From assembly GCA_026419775.2 (NCBI GenBank), contig JAOPGA020001141.1, forward strand, positions 1 to 32,046: a DNA stretch of 32,046 nucleotides, in the 5' to 3' direction. Of the stretch, positions 11,068 through 21,790 are shown piece by piece (positions within the stretch are counted from its first letter, which is position 1; every line of letters starts with the position of its first letter). The stretch comes from Acrasis kona (taxonomy: Eukaryota > Heterolobosea > Eutetramitea > Acrasida > Acrasidae). The notes below the pieces were generated by a model. The model had not been told where the DNA came from. It ran no database searches and saw nothing but the letters and a program-made list of their open reading frames with translations. A program made the translations under genes and the position numbers.

Positions 11068-11943
11068 ATGTTGGCGACTGATTATCACTTCGACACTCGC
11101 AGAGCAATCTATGATCCTGTTCCTTCACCAATGACACCATCCTATGAGTTCGAAAGTATCATGGCCTCAAAAAGCACAAAGAGCAAGAGGAGCAGCTTGC
11201 TTTCACCTGCCACGCCAACAGCGTGGTTCGAAAACAATGATTACAGGCTAACAGTATCACAAAGAATTATAATTCTCAGTCTCACTAAATCAGGTTTTTT
11301 GAAGCCATCCATAGCAAATTTAGAAGCAACAGTAGCCTGGGCAGTGCTTTGTGATTTGATTATTAATAACAAAGTATACACTTTTCAATGCACTTCTAAG
11401 AAAAAGTTAAATAAAACGAAATATTGTCTGTGTATAACAGACAGTCACCCAGTTGATGATCCAGCTCAAAACTTGATGCTACAATGCATACAAGAAGCAA
11501 TAAAAAAAGACTCTAAGAGAGCCATCAGGCACATCATACGTGAGATTTGTAGCGCTGGATTTGGTAAACGCATTCTTGACTCAAACATTCACTTGCTTAC
11601 ATCCATGAGAATATTAAAAATCAGAAAGGACATTAAACTAGGCTTCTTTTCTTTGGGCGCATTTCCAATACAGAAACTAGAAACAAAGGCAGAAATCAGG
11701 AGACAATTGAATGAATCTCTTAATGGACACACAACCTCTGACATGTACGCCTTGGCATGTCTTCTCAAATGCCACAATATGTTGGAGAAAGAAGTCGCCA
11801 AGTTTGAAGGTTGCAATAAACCTGCCATGAAGAACACGTGCAATAATCTCCTGATTATGAAGGGTAGTGGTCTGAACTCTTCCGAGCAGGTAATATGCAG
11901 TCATTTGGGTCATGTTATGAGTGAACTTCAAAATCGTCGCTGA
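11068..11943 (+). CDS. GPP34/GOLPH3-like Golgi phosphoprotein, divergent, 291 aa
   Basis: Single exon. From about residue 66 it follows the GPP34 pattern: LTVSQRIIILSLTKSGFLKP, an ATVAWAVLCDLIINNKVY helix (compare ALAGALLAELALRGRI), KRAIRHIIREICSAGFGK, a loop to SMRILKI, then AEIRRQLNESLNG and SDMYALACLLKCHNML. GOLPH3/Vps74 proteins bind PI4P on Golgi membranes and retain glycosyltransferases in COPI traffic. The N-terminal 65 residues are Ser/Thr/Lys-rich and probably disordered, as in GOLPH3. Divergence is high: I cannot assign the PI4P-contact residues with confidence. The alternative is a lineage-specific member of the same fold. The next gene downstream is another trafficking factor, gamma-SNAP, 97 bp away. 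Confidence 0.72.
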   Translation: MLATDYHFDTRRAIYDPVPSPMTPSYEFESIMASKSTKSKRSSLLSPATPTAWFENNDYRLTVSQRIIILSLTKSGFLKPSIANLEATVAWAVLCDLIINNKVYTFQCTSKKKLNKTKYCLCITDSHPVDDPAQNLMLQCIQEAIKKDSKRAIRHIIREICSAGFGKRILDSNIHLLTSMRILKIRKDIKLGFFSLGAFPIQKLETKAEIRRQLNESLNGHTTSDMYALACLLKCHNMLEKEVAKFEGCNKPAMKNTCNNLLIMKGSGLNSSEQVICSHLGHVMSELQNRR

Positions 11944-12040
11944 ACGATTGACATAAAACAATTATTTGACTGTAGTCATCGTTGCAATATTTTGTTTTTG
12001 TAACACAACATTATTGTAATATCATAATAGAACCATTACC

Positions 12041-13060
12041 ATGTCCAATAAACAGGTTGCCGATGCAGAGGCACTGATGAAGGAGGCGAAGAAAATCTCC
12101 ACCAGAGGTCTTTTTAATCTTAGTCCCGACTATGATGCTGCAGCATCAAAGTACGAAAAGGCAGGTACACTTTTCAAAGTTGGAAGGAAACCTGACCAAG
12201 CTGTTATCTGTTTTAGACTTGCTGGAGATAACTTCTTGCGCACTAACAGCGATTATCTTGCAGGAAAAAACTACGAGCAGGCTGCTAATACCTTGAAGGA
12301 CGAAAAAAAGATCATAGAAGCCATACCTGACTATGAACTTGCTGGAAAGACTTATTTGGAGGGAGGAAAACCAGATAGATGTGCTGAGGCATGGGTGAAA
12401 TGTGCAAAGCTTCTTGAAAAGGAGGGTCCTGCTTATAAGGACAAGTGCATCTCTTTATACGAAAGAGCAATTGAGGTGGTGACCAATGATGACAAAGACC
12501 ACCTTGCCACGGATACTTACCGTGCATTTAATGCTTACCTCGTTAGAGAAAAGTACTTTAGGGAAGCAATTGACAACATCAAGAAGCAAATCACATCATA
12601 CAGAAAATTAAAACAAGACAGCAACCTACACAAAGCGTACTTGAGTGTAATCATTCTGCACTTGGCATTAAGTGATTGGGCGGAAGCAGACAATTGTCAA
12701 CACACATTCTTGGAGAAGACACCAGATTATGGATCAACCGACGAACAATACATTGCTAGTGGCCTGCTCAATGCATTTGAAAAGTTGGATCAAAAACAAT
12801 TGGACGAGGTTCTCAACAACAACAAGTTAAAGTACCTGGAGAGCGAGGTCGCCAAGTTGGTGAAAAAGTTAAAGATTAGCGGATCAGTAGCACCCACCAA
12901 AACAACTACCCAAACCACAAAATCACAACAAAAGACCGCACAAAAGGCAGCCCTGCTCGGAGACAGTGACGACGAGGAAGAGGAGGAGCCAGAACCAGAA
13001 CCAGAGCAACCAAACCAAGAAGACGAGCCAGATGCATTCGACCCATATGATTTGACATAA
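12041..13060 (+). CDS. NAPG: Gamma-SNAP (SNARE disassembly adaptor), 339 aa
   Basis: Intronless TPR-like helical-repeat protein of the SNAP family, which recruits NSF to SNARE complexes. The gamma type is indicated by GLFNLSPDYDAAASKYEKAG near residues 25-44; human gamma-SNAP has WKPDYDSAASEYGKA, while alpha-SNAP has a different segment. Repeats such as AGKNYEQAANTLKDEKKI, AGKTYLEGGKPD and YLVREKYFREAIDNIKKQ follow in the family order. The C-terminus is a long acidic tail rich in Glu-Pro after a Thr/Gln/Lys-rich linker; human gamma-SNAP also ends in an acidic segment, but here it is extended, which explains the extra 25 or so residues. The stop codon is only 9 bp from that of the convergent oligopeptidase gene. 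Confidence 0.9.
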   Translation: MSNKQVADAEALMKEAKKISTRGLFNLSPDYDAAASKYEKAGTLFKVGRKPDQAVICFRLAGDNFLRTNSDYLAGKNYEQAANTLKDEKKIIEAIPDYELAGKTYLEGGKPDRCAEAWVKCAKLLEKEGPAYKDKCISLYERAIEVVTNDDKDHLATDTYRAFNAYLVREKYFREAIDNIKKQITSYRKLKQDSNLHKAYLSVIILHLALSDWAEADNCQHTFLEKTPDYGSTDEQYIASGLLNAFEKLDQKQLDEVLNNNKLKYLESEVAKLVKKLKISGSVAPTKTTTQTTKSQQKTAQKAALLGDSDDEEEEEPEPEPEQPNQEDEPDAFDPYDLT

Positions 13061-13074
13061 AAAACAAATTTATT
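13058..13074. terminator. Nearly abutting convergent 3' ends of gamma-SNAP and oligopeptidase B
   Basis: The gamma-SNAP TAA is at 13058-13060 and the oligopeptidase TAA on the other strand at 13070-13072. The minus-strand AATAAA (13069-13074) contains the oligopeptidase stop. Cleavage downstream of either signal must put each transcript end inside the other gene, so the two mRNAs should overlap antisense. Confidence 0.6.
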
Positions 13075-15366
13075 GTACACCAAGTTCCTTGATAATAAAT
13101 GCAAACACAAATGCTTCGTCCTTCCACCTTTCGTACCTTCCCGAATTTCCACCATGTCCAGCTCCCATGTTGGTCTTCAAAAAGATTAAACCCTTGTTGT
13201 CGTTCTGCTCGAACCAATGCCTCATGGCTGCCACATATTTTGTAGGCTCCCAATATTGCACCCTGGGATCGTTCAATCCACTGGTGACCAGTATGGATGG
13301 ATAAGAAACGCTCTTGTGTTTTGCATTACCAATGTTATCGTAGGGGGAGTAGGTCATCATGTAACGATAAACGTCAACATCTTCTGGATTGCCCCACTCT
13401 TCGTATTCGGTCACTGTTAATGGAATGGATGCATCCAACATGGTGTTGACGCAATCAACAAATGGCACCTTGAGCACTGCTGCTCTGAACAATTCTGGTT
13501 CCATGTTGATGCACGTTCCAATCAACAATCCGCCAGCACTTCCGCCGCTCACTGCCAATTGACTAGCAGTGGTGTACTTGTTGTGGATGAGCGACTTTGC
13601 ACATTGAATAAAATCATTGAACGTGTTGGTCTTGACCTGCATCTTTCCATCGTCGTACCATGGCCTTCCATATTCTCCTCCGCCTCTAATGTGAGCAATG
13701 GCATACACGAATCCTCTGTCGAGAAGAGAAATCTTTAAAATGTCAAAGCTTGGATCGTAGCTGATGCCATAACTACCATATCCATACAATAGGCATGGCA
13801 TTGGCGATTGCCCATCGATGCGCTTGTCCTTTCTGTACACCAGTGATATGGGAATGTCGACATTGGGCGTCAACGAGGGAACATAAATTCTCTCCGATTG
13901 GTACAGAGTGGAATCGAATCCACCCAGAACTTGTTTTTGCTTCAACAGCGTGAGCGACTTGTCCTTTACGTTATAATCGAACCATGAATCAGGCGTGACC
14001 AAAGAGCTGTAATAAATCCTCACCAAATCAGTTTCGTATTGTTCGTTGGATGACGGCGACAAATCGTAGGCTGCATCTGGCATGTGTGCGTAGCTGAACG
14101 ATTTGGTGGATGGCCAATAAATCATGAGCTTTGGCAATCCATCCTCTCTGACCCATATCGCCAAAAAGTCTTTGAAGCTACTGACTCCTTCAATGTGTCT
14201 GGTGTGTTCGTACTCCAATACTTGTTCGATTGCCTCCTCGTTGGATTCGTCGAAACTCTTAATGTTGTTGGCTGCAGTCACCGGAATGCGTATCAATCTA
14301 AAGTTGGTCCTCTTGTTTGAATTTTCGTAAATGTAAAAATGTTGTCCGTGATGGGTCAGGTAGTATTCGAGGCCTTGAATTCTCGGCAATATGACTTTGA
14401 AGTCGTCTTGTGGATTGTTTGCATCGACGACCCATGCTTCTGAAGTGGTTTTTGATCCAGATAGGATGGTGATGAATTGTTCGCTGAGCGACTTTGAAAT
14501 GCCGAGCCAGAGCCTCTCATCTTCCTCCACAAATAGGGGTTCGGGATGGACTGGATCAAAATCTTTGGTCATGACCAACTTGTGCACCTTATATGGGCGC
14601 AATTGACTGTCTAACGTGGTGTAGAGGAACGTGCGTCCATCATTGAAGAATTGTAGGGATCTGCCCATGTTGGTAAGCTTGCCTGATCCTGGTAATTGTT
14701 CTCCTGTTGTCAAGTCTTTAAAGTATAATGTGTAAATCTCATCACCCTTCTTGTCCAAACTATATGCCATGGTGTTTTGATCTGGAGTTAATCTCACGAC
14801 ACCAAGTGATAGGTACTTTAAATTCTCTTCATCTGAGATCTTGTTCAGATCAAGTATTACTTCCTCTTGGTCAGACATTTGTCCATTGTCAAGTTTCTTC
14901 TTTCTACATTGCTATACAGAGAGTTGAAATGTTTGTGCATGTATTGTTTACATACCAATGAATATTGTTTCCCTTCCACTGTTCTAGAATAGTAGTACCA
15001 ACCCTTTTTGATGTAAGGTACGTTTTCATCTGTTTGTTTAATTCTTGCTTTAAATTCTTCGTAGATCTGGTCTTGTATTGGAGCGGTACTTTTCATGTAT
15101 TCTCCCTCAAGGTATTCATTTTCTTCAAAGTTTAGTACTAATGGCAGATCGGACATACCCTTTGTGACATAATCAATAACTTTTTGATTGGTCTTCTCCC
15201 TTATCCAGAAATAAGGATCATTCCTTTCTTCTCCATGAACATGGGTTTTGTGATCAATGCGCTCTGCAACAGGTGGGATCAATGTGGACATGTTTGCAAA
15301 TTGTTTGAGCCTTAATGATTTCGGAAAAAACCTCCTCAAGTTGCCTAAAAATGAATTTGGTATCAT
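13070..15366 (-). CDS. Oligopeptidase B (S9A prolyl-oligopeptidase family), 750 aa
   Basis: Serine peptidase that cuts short peptides after Arg or Lys; a beta-propeller gates an alpha/beta-hydrolase domain. Exon 1 is 15366-14956 and exon 2 is 14911-13070, with a 44-nt intron between. Splicing gives YSLQCRKKKLDNG, matching the family's YPIYCRKKG-like segment. N-terminal HVHGEERNDPYFWIREK and EVILDLN are typical. The catalytic triad is visible: Ser in AVSGGSAGGLL (about residue 595), Asp in SGLNDPRVQYWEP (about 685) and His in MGAGHGG (about 723). The first 25 residues (MIPNSFLGNLRRFFPKSLRL and on) are basic and could be a mitochondrial presequence; an internal Met at residue 26 would give a cytosolic form. 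Oligopeptidase B occurs in bacteria, kinetoplastids and plants and is absent from most animals and fungi. Confidence 0.93.
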
Positions 15367-15438
15367 TGAACTTTTTCGTTGTTTACAAGAACAGTGTTTG
15401 TTTCATTCACAGTCAACTGCATGCTTCAAAACAAATTT

Positions 15439-16944
15439 TTATTTTCTGGGCTCTGGTCCCAACATCAATTCTGGTTTTACATACTGATCAAATTCCTCCT
15501 CCGTCAACAAGTTGAGCTCCTTGGCAGCCTGCTTTAGCGAAGTGTTCTCCTTGTAAGCCTTCTTGGCAACGGCTGCAGCATTATCGTATCCAATTTTTGG
15601 ATTTAATGCAGTCACCAACATCAATGATTGCGTGACGTATTTCGATATTTGTGTTTCGTTGGCCTCAATGTCGGCAATACAGTGGTCCACAAAACTATCG
15701 CTCGCATCTCCCATCAATCTAATGCTCTGTAACACATTACTCAAAATGACTGGTTTGAACACGTTTAGTTGAAAGTGACCGTTGCTGCCTGCTACGCTTA
15801 CGCTTCCATGGTTCCCCATCACCTGTGCGCATACCATCGTCATGGCCTCGCATTGAGTTGGATTGACCTTTCCTGGCATGATGCTGCTGCCTGGTTCGTT
15901 CTGGGGCAACAACAATTCGTTCAAACCACAACGGGGTCCACTTCCCAACAATCTAACGTCGTTGGCGATCTTCATGCATGTGACCGCATAATTGTTCAAT
16001 GCAGCACTCATCCATACTAGGGCGTCATTGCTGGATAGGGCTTCAAATTTGTTGGGCGCGGATTGGAATGGAAGTCCGCTCAATTCTGAAATCTTTTGTG
16101 CCACATCAGTGTCGAATCCTTCGTAAGAGTTCAAGCCTGTTCCCACTGCAGTACCACCGAGTGCTAGTTCATATACTTCGGGTAAGGCTTGTTCTACCCT
16201 CTTGATTGCATTACTGACTTGATGTTTCCATGCACCAAATTCTTGACCTAATGTCATGGGCACTGCATCCATGGTGTGTGTCCTTCCGATCTTGATGATG
16301 TTGTTGAATTTCTTTTGTTTTTCATCCAAGGCACTTTCTAACTTCTTCATGGCAGGCAGTAGTACTTTGTTTACTTGAATGGCGACGGCAATGTGCATGG
16401 CAGTTGGGAAGGTATCGTTGCTGCTTTGACCTCTGTTGACGTGATCGTTGGGATGGACTAATTTGGATCCACGCTTACCTCCTAACTTTTCTGTAGCTCT
16501 GTTGCTCAACACTTCGTTGACGTTCATGTTGCTTTGTGTACCTGAACCAGTCTGCCAGATTACCAATGGGAAGTGATCATCTAGTTTTCCTTGTTGCAGT
16601 TCATCTGCAACATCACAAATGACTTTGGTTAACTTCTCGTCAAGTCCTCCATATTTGTTATTAATGATTGCTGCGGCCTTCTTAAGATAACCGTAGGCGT
16701 GGATCACTTCTATGGGCATTCGCTCTCTGGAATCTCCAATTTTGAAGTTTTGTAGTGACCCTTGAGTCTGTGCTCCCCAGTACTTATCGTTGGGCACATT
16801 GATCTTTCCCATTGTATCCGATTCAACTCTAAATTCTGCATTGTCGTTGGTTGGCTGAGTGCTATAGAATCTATTTGCCTGAGCGAACCTGTTTACGTTT
16901 GTTCTTAATATGCTCCTGCTTAGTAGGTGTCGGGCTTGTCTCAT
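15439..16944 (-). CDS. FH: Class II fumarate hydratase, mitochondrial, 501 aa
   Basis: Interconverts fumarate and malate in the TCA cycle. The signature [11 protein letters not shown] and the conserved [33 protein letters not shown] and [16 protein letters not shown] are all present, and the protein is full length. The ATG at 16944 begins [20 protein letters not shown], an Arg/Ser-rich matrix-targeting sequence ending near FYSTQ. The frame is open further upstream to 17094, but that extension lacks protein-like features and is not used here. About 100 bp upstream lies a near-copy of the start-codon region that could give an alternative first exon (17045-17023 spliced to 16915), described separately. 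The stop is within AATAAA (minus strand of 15438-15443). Confidence 0.95.
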   Translation of the reverse strand: MRQARHLLSRSILRTNVNRFAQANRFYSTQPTNDNAEFRVESDTMGKINVPNDKYWGAQTQGSLQNFKIGDSRERMPIEVIHAYGYLKKAAAIINNKYGGLDEKLTKVICDVADELQQGKLDDHFPLVIWQTGSGTQSNMNVNEVLSNRATEKLGGKRGSKLVHPNDHVNRGQSSNDTFPTAMHIAVAIQVNKVLLPAMKKLESALDEKQKKFNNIIKIGRTHTMDAVPMTLGQEFGAWKHQVSNAIKRVEQALPEVYELALGGTAVGTGLNSYEGFDTDVAQKISELSGLPFQSAPNKFEALSSNDALVWMSAALNNYAVTCMKIANDVRLLGSGPRCGLNELLLPQNEPGSSIMPGKVNPTQCEAMTMVCAQVMGNHGSVSVAGSNGHFQLNVFKPVILSNVLQSIRLMGDASDSFVDHCIADIEANETQISKYVTQSLMLVTALNPKIGYDNAAAVAKKAYKENTSLKQAAKELNLLTEEEFDQYVKPELMLGPEPRK

Positions 16945-17065
16945 TTTGTTGTTGTCGGGAGTTAATTTTACAAAGGTTATTAATAAACTTTCATCAAAAG
17001 CATTGAATAGTATGGGACATACCCAGGGTGTCGGACTTGTCTCATTTTTGTTGCTATTGTCGGGA
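16926..17065 (-). repeat. Imperfect direct repeat duplicating the fumarase start-codon context
   Basis: Copy A (16926-16960) spans the fumarase ATG. Copy B (17027-17065) lies 101 bp upstream in transcription sense. They differ by one substitution, a 1-nt gap and a 3-nt gap over about 37 positions. Each copy contains ATGAGACAAG followed by a CCGACACC-like stretch. The intervening sequence is unique. It looks like a local tandem duplication. Confidence 0.8.
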
Positions 17066-17127
17066 TTTGTAACATGCAAAAAAGGGAAAAACAAATGACT
17101 GAGAGCTTTTCGGTTTAACTAAATTTA

Positions 17128-17880
17128 TTAAAGCATGACAGCAGCAGCTCCAACAATAATAGTGCTTGATGCAGAGCCTGCTGCTCTGGCATTATCCTCT
17201 GCAGATTCGTTTCGAGTTGGAGTTTTTGTTGTTGGGCAGCTGTTGTTAAGGCCACTTCTTGCAGGTGAAGCTGTTGTTATCTCCAGACAAGTGAGCTTCG
17301 CCACATGGTTAGTTTTGGAGTCAATTGAACTGGTGGTGAAATGGTGGTAGGACCAGCATTCATTGGTGCTTCAGTAGTTGGGCAAGGTTTGCAAGTTGAA
17401 CATCTACTTATGTCTTGCAGTTTCTCTTTCCTCTGTCATGGCTTCAACATTCACGTACGTATATTGATCCGTAGCATCCCGCAATACTTGGTTTTGACCT
17501 CTTCAAAGTCAAGGTATGGAATCGTAGAACAATCTCATCGAATTGACTTTGATGATTCCTTTGGAAAGTAGTTTTGGACTATGTACTGAGTTTTCTGAAG
17601 TCTTTGAACGTTTTAAAAAGACTTTTCATCACATATTTTATGTAAACTCCATCCAAATTAGTTTGAGACAATGCTCATTCTTTGACCACCTCCAAAACTA
17701 TCAATAGCGGATGTTAATTGGTCCAAAGAATCGTTCTGGATTCAAATTATTGGCATTACCCTTCACCAAACTTGCAATGTAATAATACATTTTCCAATGG
17801 ACTTGAGCTTTTCGTCTCTTATCATTCCTCATTAATGTTACTTGTAAATTCCATTCGCGAACCGACTCTTTCATTGACCT
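17128..17880 (-). CDS. Unresolved coding-like region, one or two small intron-containing genes
   Basis: This 0.9 kb gap between fumarase and RICTOR is not empty, but I could not assemble one convincing model. Upstream part: 17874-17704 has an open frame starting MKESVREWNLQVTLMRN and continuing HWKMYYYIASLVKG; an acceptor-like site near 17907 could add DEQLDTFTVRS before it. Downstream part: using introns at 17501-17547 and 17369-17407, a frame reads ESSKGQNQVLRDATDQYTYV, then TARHNTNECWSYHH, and ends ASSTIIVGAAAVML at 17128-17130, followed by AATAAA. That end resembles a GPI-anchor signal on a Thr/Cys-containing surface protein. However, the adjacent frame (CSTCKPCPTTEAP, then a Gln/Leu-rich helix) is equally open at the same place. 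No family is recognised; treat boundaries as provisional. Confidence 0.3.
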
Positions 17881-18068
17881 GACCGTGAAAGTATCAAGTT
17901 GTTCATCCTACGCGTTCAATTATATTTCGTTCTTTTCGTGAACATTTTTGATTTGACGGTGATTATAGCATGTAAGAACTACCATCTGTCCTCTACGTTA
18001 CCGACGTTTTTGGAAGTGAAGTTTTATTTTTGTAATTATCTTGTAACGAAGTCTCGACGTCAAACATC

Positions 18069-21000
18069 ATGAGCAACATGGAGGTTCCATCACCTCGCGT
18101 GCATTGGGTGGGGTCTCCGAAATCGCTTACATATGACAGCGATTTACCAGAAATTTCGCAGAAGGATAGAGAAGGTATGAATTAGATTTGATCCAAACTA
18201 TAAAAATATAGATTTTGAGAGCAAATGGACAGATTCTGTTGTCAAGTTACATACAAAAATAGATGGAAAAGATAGAGTAAAAGCGTTGGATAGCTTGGTG
18301 TTGATTTGCAGGTCTTTAAAACGCGATCTAAGAAACATTATCAAGCACAACCATTCTGTTCAAGAACTTAGTGTGGATTTTTTCGTTAAAGTGTTAGTAA
18401 ACTTTATCACCAGCTAATTAACAAACAAAGAACGCGGTCATCTCTTGTTCACAGGAGCTCATATATAAGGGCGGCTGCTATACGCTTAATTAGATACGTG
18501 ATTGGCTGCGTAAACATTTCCGATACATTTTGGAAGTATCATTGCCACTACTTACTGTCACCGTACGTTAATTTATCACAATTTCCAACCATTTCAGAAT
18601 GTTTTTTGTGGATAAAAGACAAGATAAAGAAAAAAGACAAATGATCGAGCTTATGCGTCAAATATCAACAAGGATGTACGATGCAGAGCACGTACCCCTA
18701 TTGTTAGTCAAATGCTTAGTTAGTATAGCTGAGAACCCAGAGGACACCTATATGGCTTCAACCACAGAAATTTTACGCGACTTACGTATGGTGTTGCTTG
18801 ACGTTGTTATCTGACGCACTCATAGTTGTTAAAAACCCGGAAGTTGTTTCTAAAGCGTCTGGGACGAAGGCACTACTCCATGCAGTTATAAATCCCAAAT
18901 TCAAGGACATTTCGGAGAGCATTGTATTGAGTTTCCTATATTTATTGGATGATGCCAAAATGAGACGTTACGTAAGGGAGGGAGAGTTGCAGGTAGGTCC
19001 TTACTATAATTAGAATCATTAACATTAGACTATTTTTGGACCACTCACACAAGAGTCGTATGCAGAAGACAAAAAAGAACAGAAGGCTCAATGGGAAGCC
19101 AGTCGACGTGCAATATGTGTCATGATGAAGAGTTGGCCAGGTCTAATTGTAATTAGTCGCTCCGGTCTTAATGCAATCGTGAACGCGCTCAGAATAAACC
19201 ACGAGGAACGTCAGCAAATACTTTTGGACATTCTCATCGTATGTTTTTTCGCTCGCAACCATTAACATTTTAGGACATTTTAAAAAACGCTTCGCCGCAA
19301 CAATTTCACAGCATCATACCTCGCCTAAGCACGGAAGATCGCAACAGCAACAATCCCTTTTTACACTTGAATGTATATACCAACGCAACCTTGCTTCAAC
19401 TACAGCAGCAACAACAACCAACCATACTCAATCAACCGCAAGAGGACAACATTTTACTCGTATTCTTGGCGGCCACCATCTTATCGCTACTGCGCAACGG
19501 AGTCATCGAATCACTCACACAACTGTCAAAGGGAAGCGGCACAACAGCGGATAGAGCCGGCCAAATCGTACAGGTCGTTCTAGTATTCTGCGACAAACTA
19601 CTCTTGAGCGATCGTTGCTTGGAAATGCACGACAGAATTGATTCCGAAATATCACAATCTCTCCGAGATCAATCCTTCATGAAAACATTATCATCGCTCA
19701 CCACCAACTATAGACAATCAGCAAGAACATTACGCAGCAGCAGTCAATCCAGCAGCGCCAAAATCCTGCTCAACCTGTCGCAAGTCAAAACACAAGTGGA
19801 CAGTCAAATGGATGATTCCAGTTTCCACCAGTTAATAAAGGACAGCAACGTTCTGGTCACAAAGGATGATAAAAAGTGGGTGTGGGACAAGATTCAGACG
19901 CTGGTATACGGTCCTCTACGAATTCCCAATCGACTACAGGAAGCACTCAAGACGGAATTTCCAAAGCGTCTCATATCCTATTACAAACCACACAAGCGTC
20001 TATTCAGCGATCTAAACTATCAAGAGAGCTATCAGCACTTGGCCATGTTGGCCAGTCAAATGATCGACAACTTGTTGAGCATCGAAGAGGGAAGAATGTT
20101 CCTGAAGAGGTGCGGTCTCATGGAACAATTACATCAAGTGCTACAAGCAGAACTATCCATCACGTCGCCAGCAGTCAACAATCAAGGCAGCACGATCAAC
20201 AACAACAACAGCAACAACAGCAACAATAGCAACAATATATTGAGCGAAGAACGAGTCACTTATAAAATGAGCAGAGAATATTTTGCACTGTTGGGCAAAT
20301 TCACTCAACACGTTCAAGGCGTCATTATATTGGAAGAATTCAACATTTTTTCTCTGCTGGTCAGCTTGACCACCAAAAGAGACGACATTTGTCAGCTCAT
20401 CATCAAGAACTTGGAGTACACTCACACCTTTAATCAAGCATCGCGCCTCATTCTAAAGGAAGCAATGATATCTGGCAGCAGAAAAATTCGTTACTTTTCT
20501 ACGCTTCGCCTTCGAAAGTTGGTGAGAGATTGTGTTGATTTTGATGAATGGGGAATCGAATTGTTGAACGTCAAGTTGACGGATGAGTGGGAGGACGTGA
20601 GCAAGCACGCGCTCAGAATATTAGCGGAGGCATGCACCAATAACATTCGTAATTTGGACGCGCTGATTCAATTGGGACCCGACGTGACTGCGTTGGAGAA
20701 GCATGCTGACGGAAGGTACTTGTTGTTGAGAATGGTGGGAAGAGACGAAGGGCTGCAGTATTTGATATCGAACGGATGGATACAGCACAGCATGAAGGAT
20801 TGGAGGCAAGACAAGAATTTGGATTACGTGAGCAAGATTGAACACTCGCTTCACAAGGCCATGACTGCGGTGATCATCAAGAGGACTGGACTGAGCTTTA
20901 GCATCGTGAGCGATGAGGGCGTGAACTTGCCGCCTCATTTTTATGGCGAGCTGTGCAGGACCAAACAGGGATGTGAGTTGTTGATGAACGGTGGTGATTT

Positions 21001-21739
21001 TGATTTTTTAAAGAAGGAATTGGAGAATGCTAATGTGGTCAGGACGAGACACGTTGTGCAATATGCGGATGATGATCGCATTGATTTGAGCGGCATGAAC
21101 GATGTACAATGGATACAATTATATAAAAGAGGAATTTTATGGGCATTTGCTCACATTGCGTCTAGTGATGTTGGATTCGAATTTATCAATCCTCATTATC
21201 CGATTTTAAATTTCATCCAATTGGCAGAAAAGAGCCAAAACTTGTCCATGAGGGGATCTGGTTTGTACATGTTGAGCGTCGTCGCAAAGAGTACAGATGC
21301 AAAGAGTCAACTCGAAAATCATGGATGGGAGATTCATCATGATTTGGGCACCAATATTTGCGTACCTGGTGATTGTGGTTTGTTCTTTCAGATTGGCGAC
21401 TACTCTTTTGTTGGTTCTTCTGCTGATGGAAGCGATCCCTTCACTCAGAGCGAGCAAAAATTGGCACATGACGACCTTCATCCGGACATTGTAAAAAATA
21501 TGGAGGCGTTGTCCAATCCTGTGACGGAGATGAGCTCCTTGAAGGCGTTGGCCAAGATTAAGGCTACAAATCCCGATGATTTGAACGCATCTGTATTGTT
21601 TTATGCTTTTTACTTATTGACAAGGTATCGATACTCTCTCAAGTCTAAGAAATTCATGTTTTCGGAATTATTCAATCATATCGTTTTGACCGATATTGAT
21701 TTTGAGTACTTGGACGCCACTTATGGTTGTTTTAAATAA
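18069..21739 (+). CDS. RICTOR: RICTOR/pianissimo, TORC2 core subunit, 1141 aa
   Basis: Scaffold of TOR complex 2, which activates AGC kinases and controls actin and polarity. Seven exons: 18069-18174, 18212-18392, 18455-18562, 18598-18785, 18826-18992, 19029-19238, 19274-21739; introns 37, 62, 35, 40, 36 and 35 nt, phases consistent throughout. Recognisable blocks: SSYIRAAAIRLIRYV, then LVKNPEVVSKASGTKALLHA, MMKSWPGLIVISRSGLNAIV, RKIRYFSTLRLRKLV, the hallmark WGIELLNVKLTDEWEDVS, ALRILAEACTNNIRNL, and the late GLFFQIGDYSFVGSS. Most of the protein is armadillo-like helical repeats. It is shorter than human RICTOR (about 1700 aa) because it lacks the long animal phospho-region, as in other protists. 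A Gln-rich stretch (about residue 355) and an Asn/Ser tract (about residue 630) are low-complexity inserts. Intron 2 has the least certain borders. The stop overlaps AATAAA. Confidence 0.93.
20198..20236 (+). repeat. AAC/AGC trinucleotide tract coding Asn/Ser in RICTOR
   Basis: Thirteen codons made only of AAC, AAT and AGC, giving four Asn then Ser-Asn-Asn units. It lies in a loop between conserved helices of RICTOR and is a slippage-prone microsatellite within coding sequence. Confidence 0.9.
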
Positions 21740-21790
21740 ATGACAATTTGTAAATCTATTTTGTCTTCTAATATCCAGTCTAAAAATAAA

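Noticed and set aside
16945-17094. Fifty-residue N-terminal extension of fumarase
   Set aside because: It lacks presequence features, overlaps the duplicated start region, and the Met at 16944 already begins a good mitochondrial presequence.
17135-17571. Two plus-strand open frames downstream of fumarase
   Set aside because: Hydrophobic, biased composition opposite better minus-strand candidates; no start context or family resemblance.
20198-20236. AAC/AGC tract as a CRISPR-like or satellite array
   Set aside because: It is a simple codon microsatellite within RICTOR, with no spacers.
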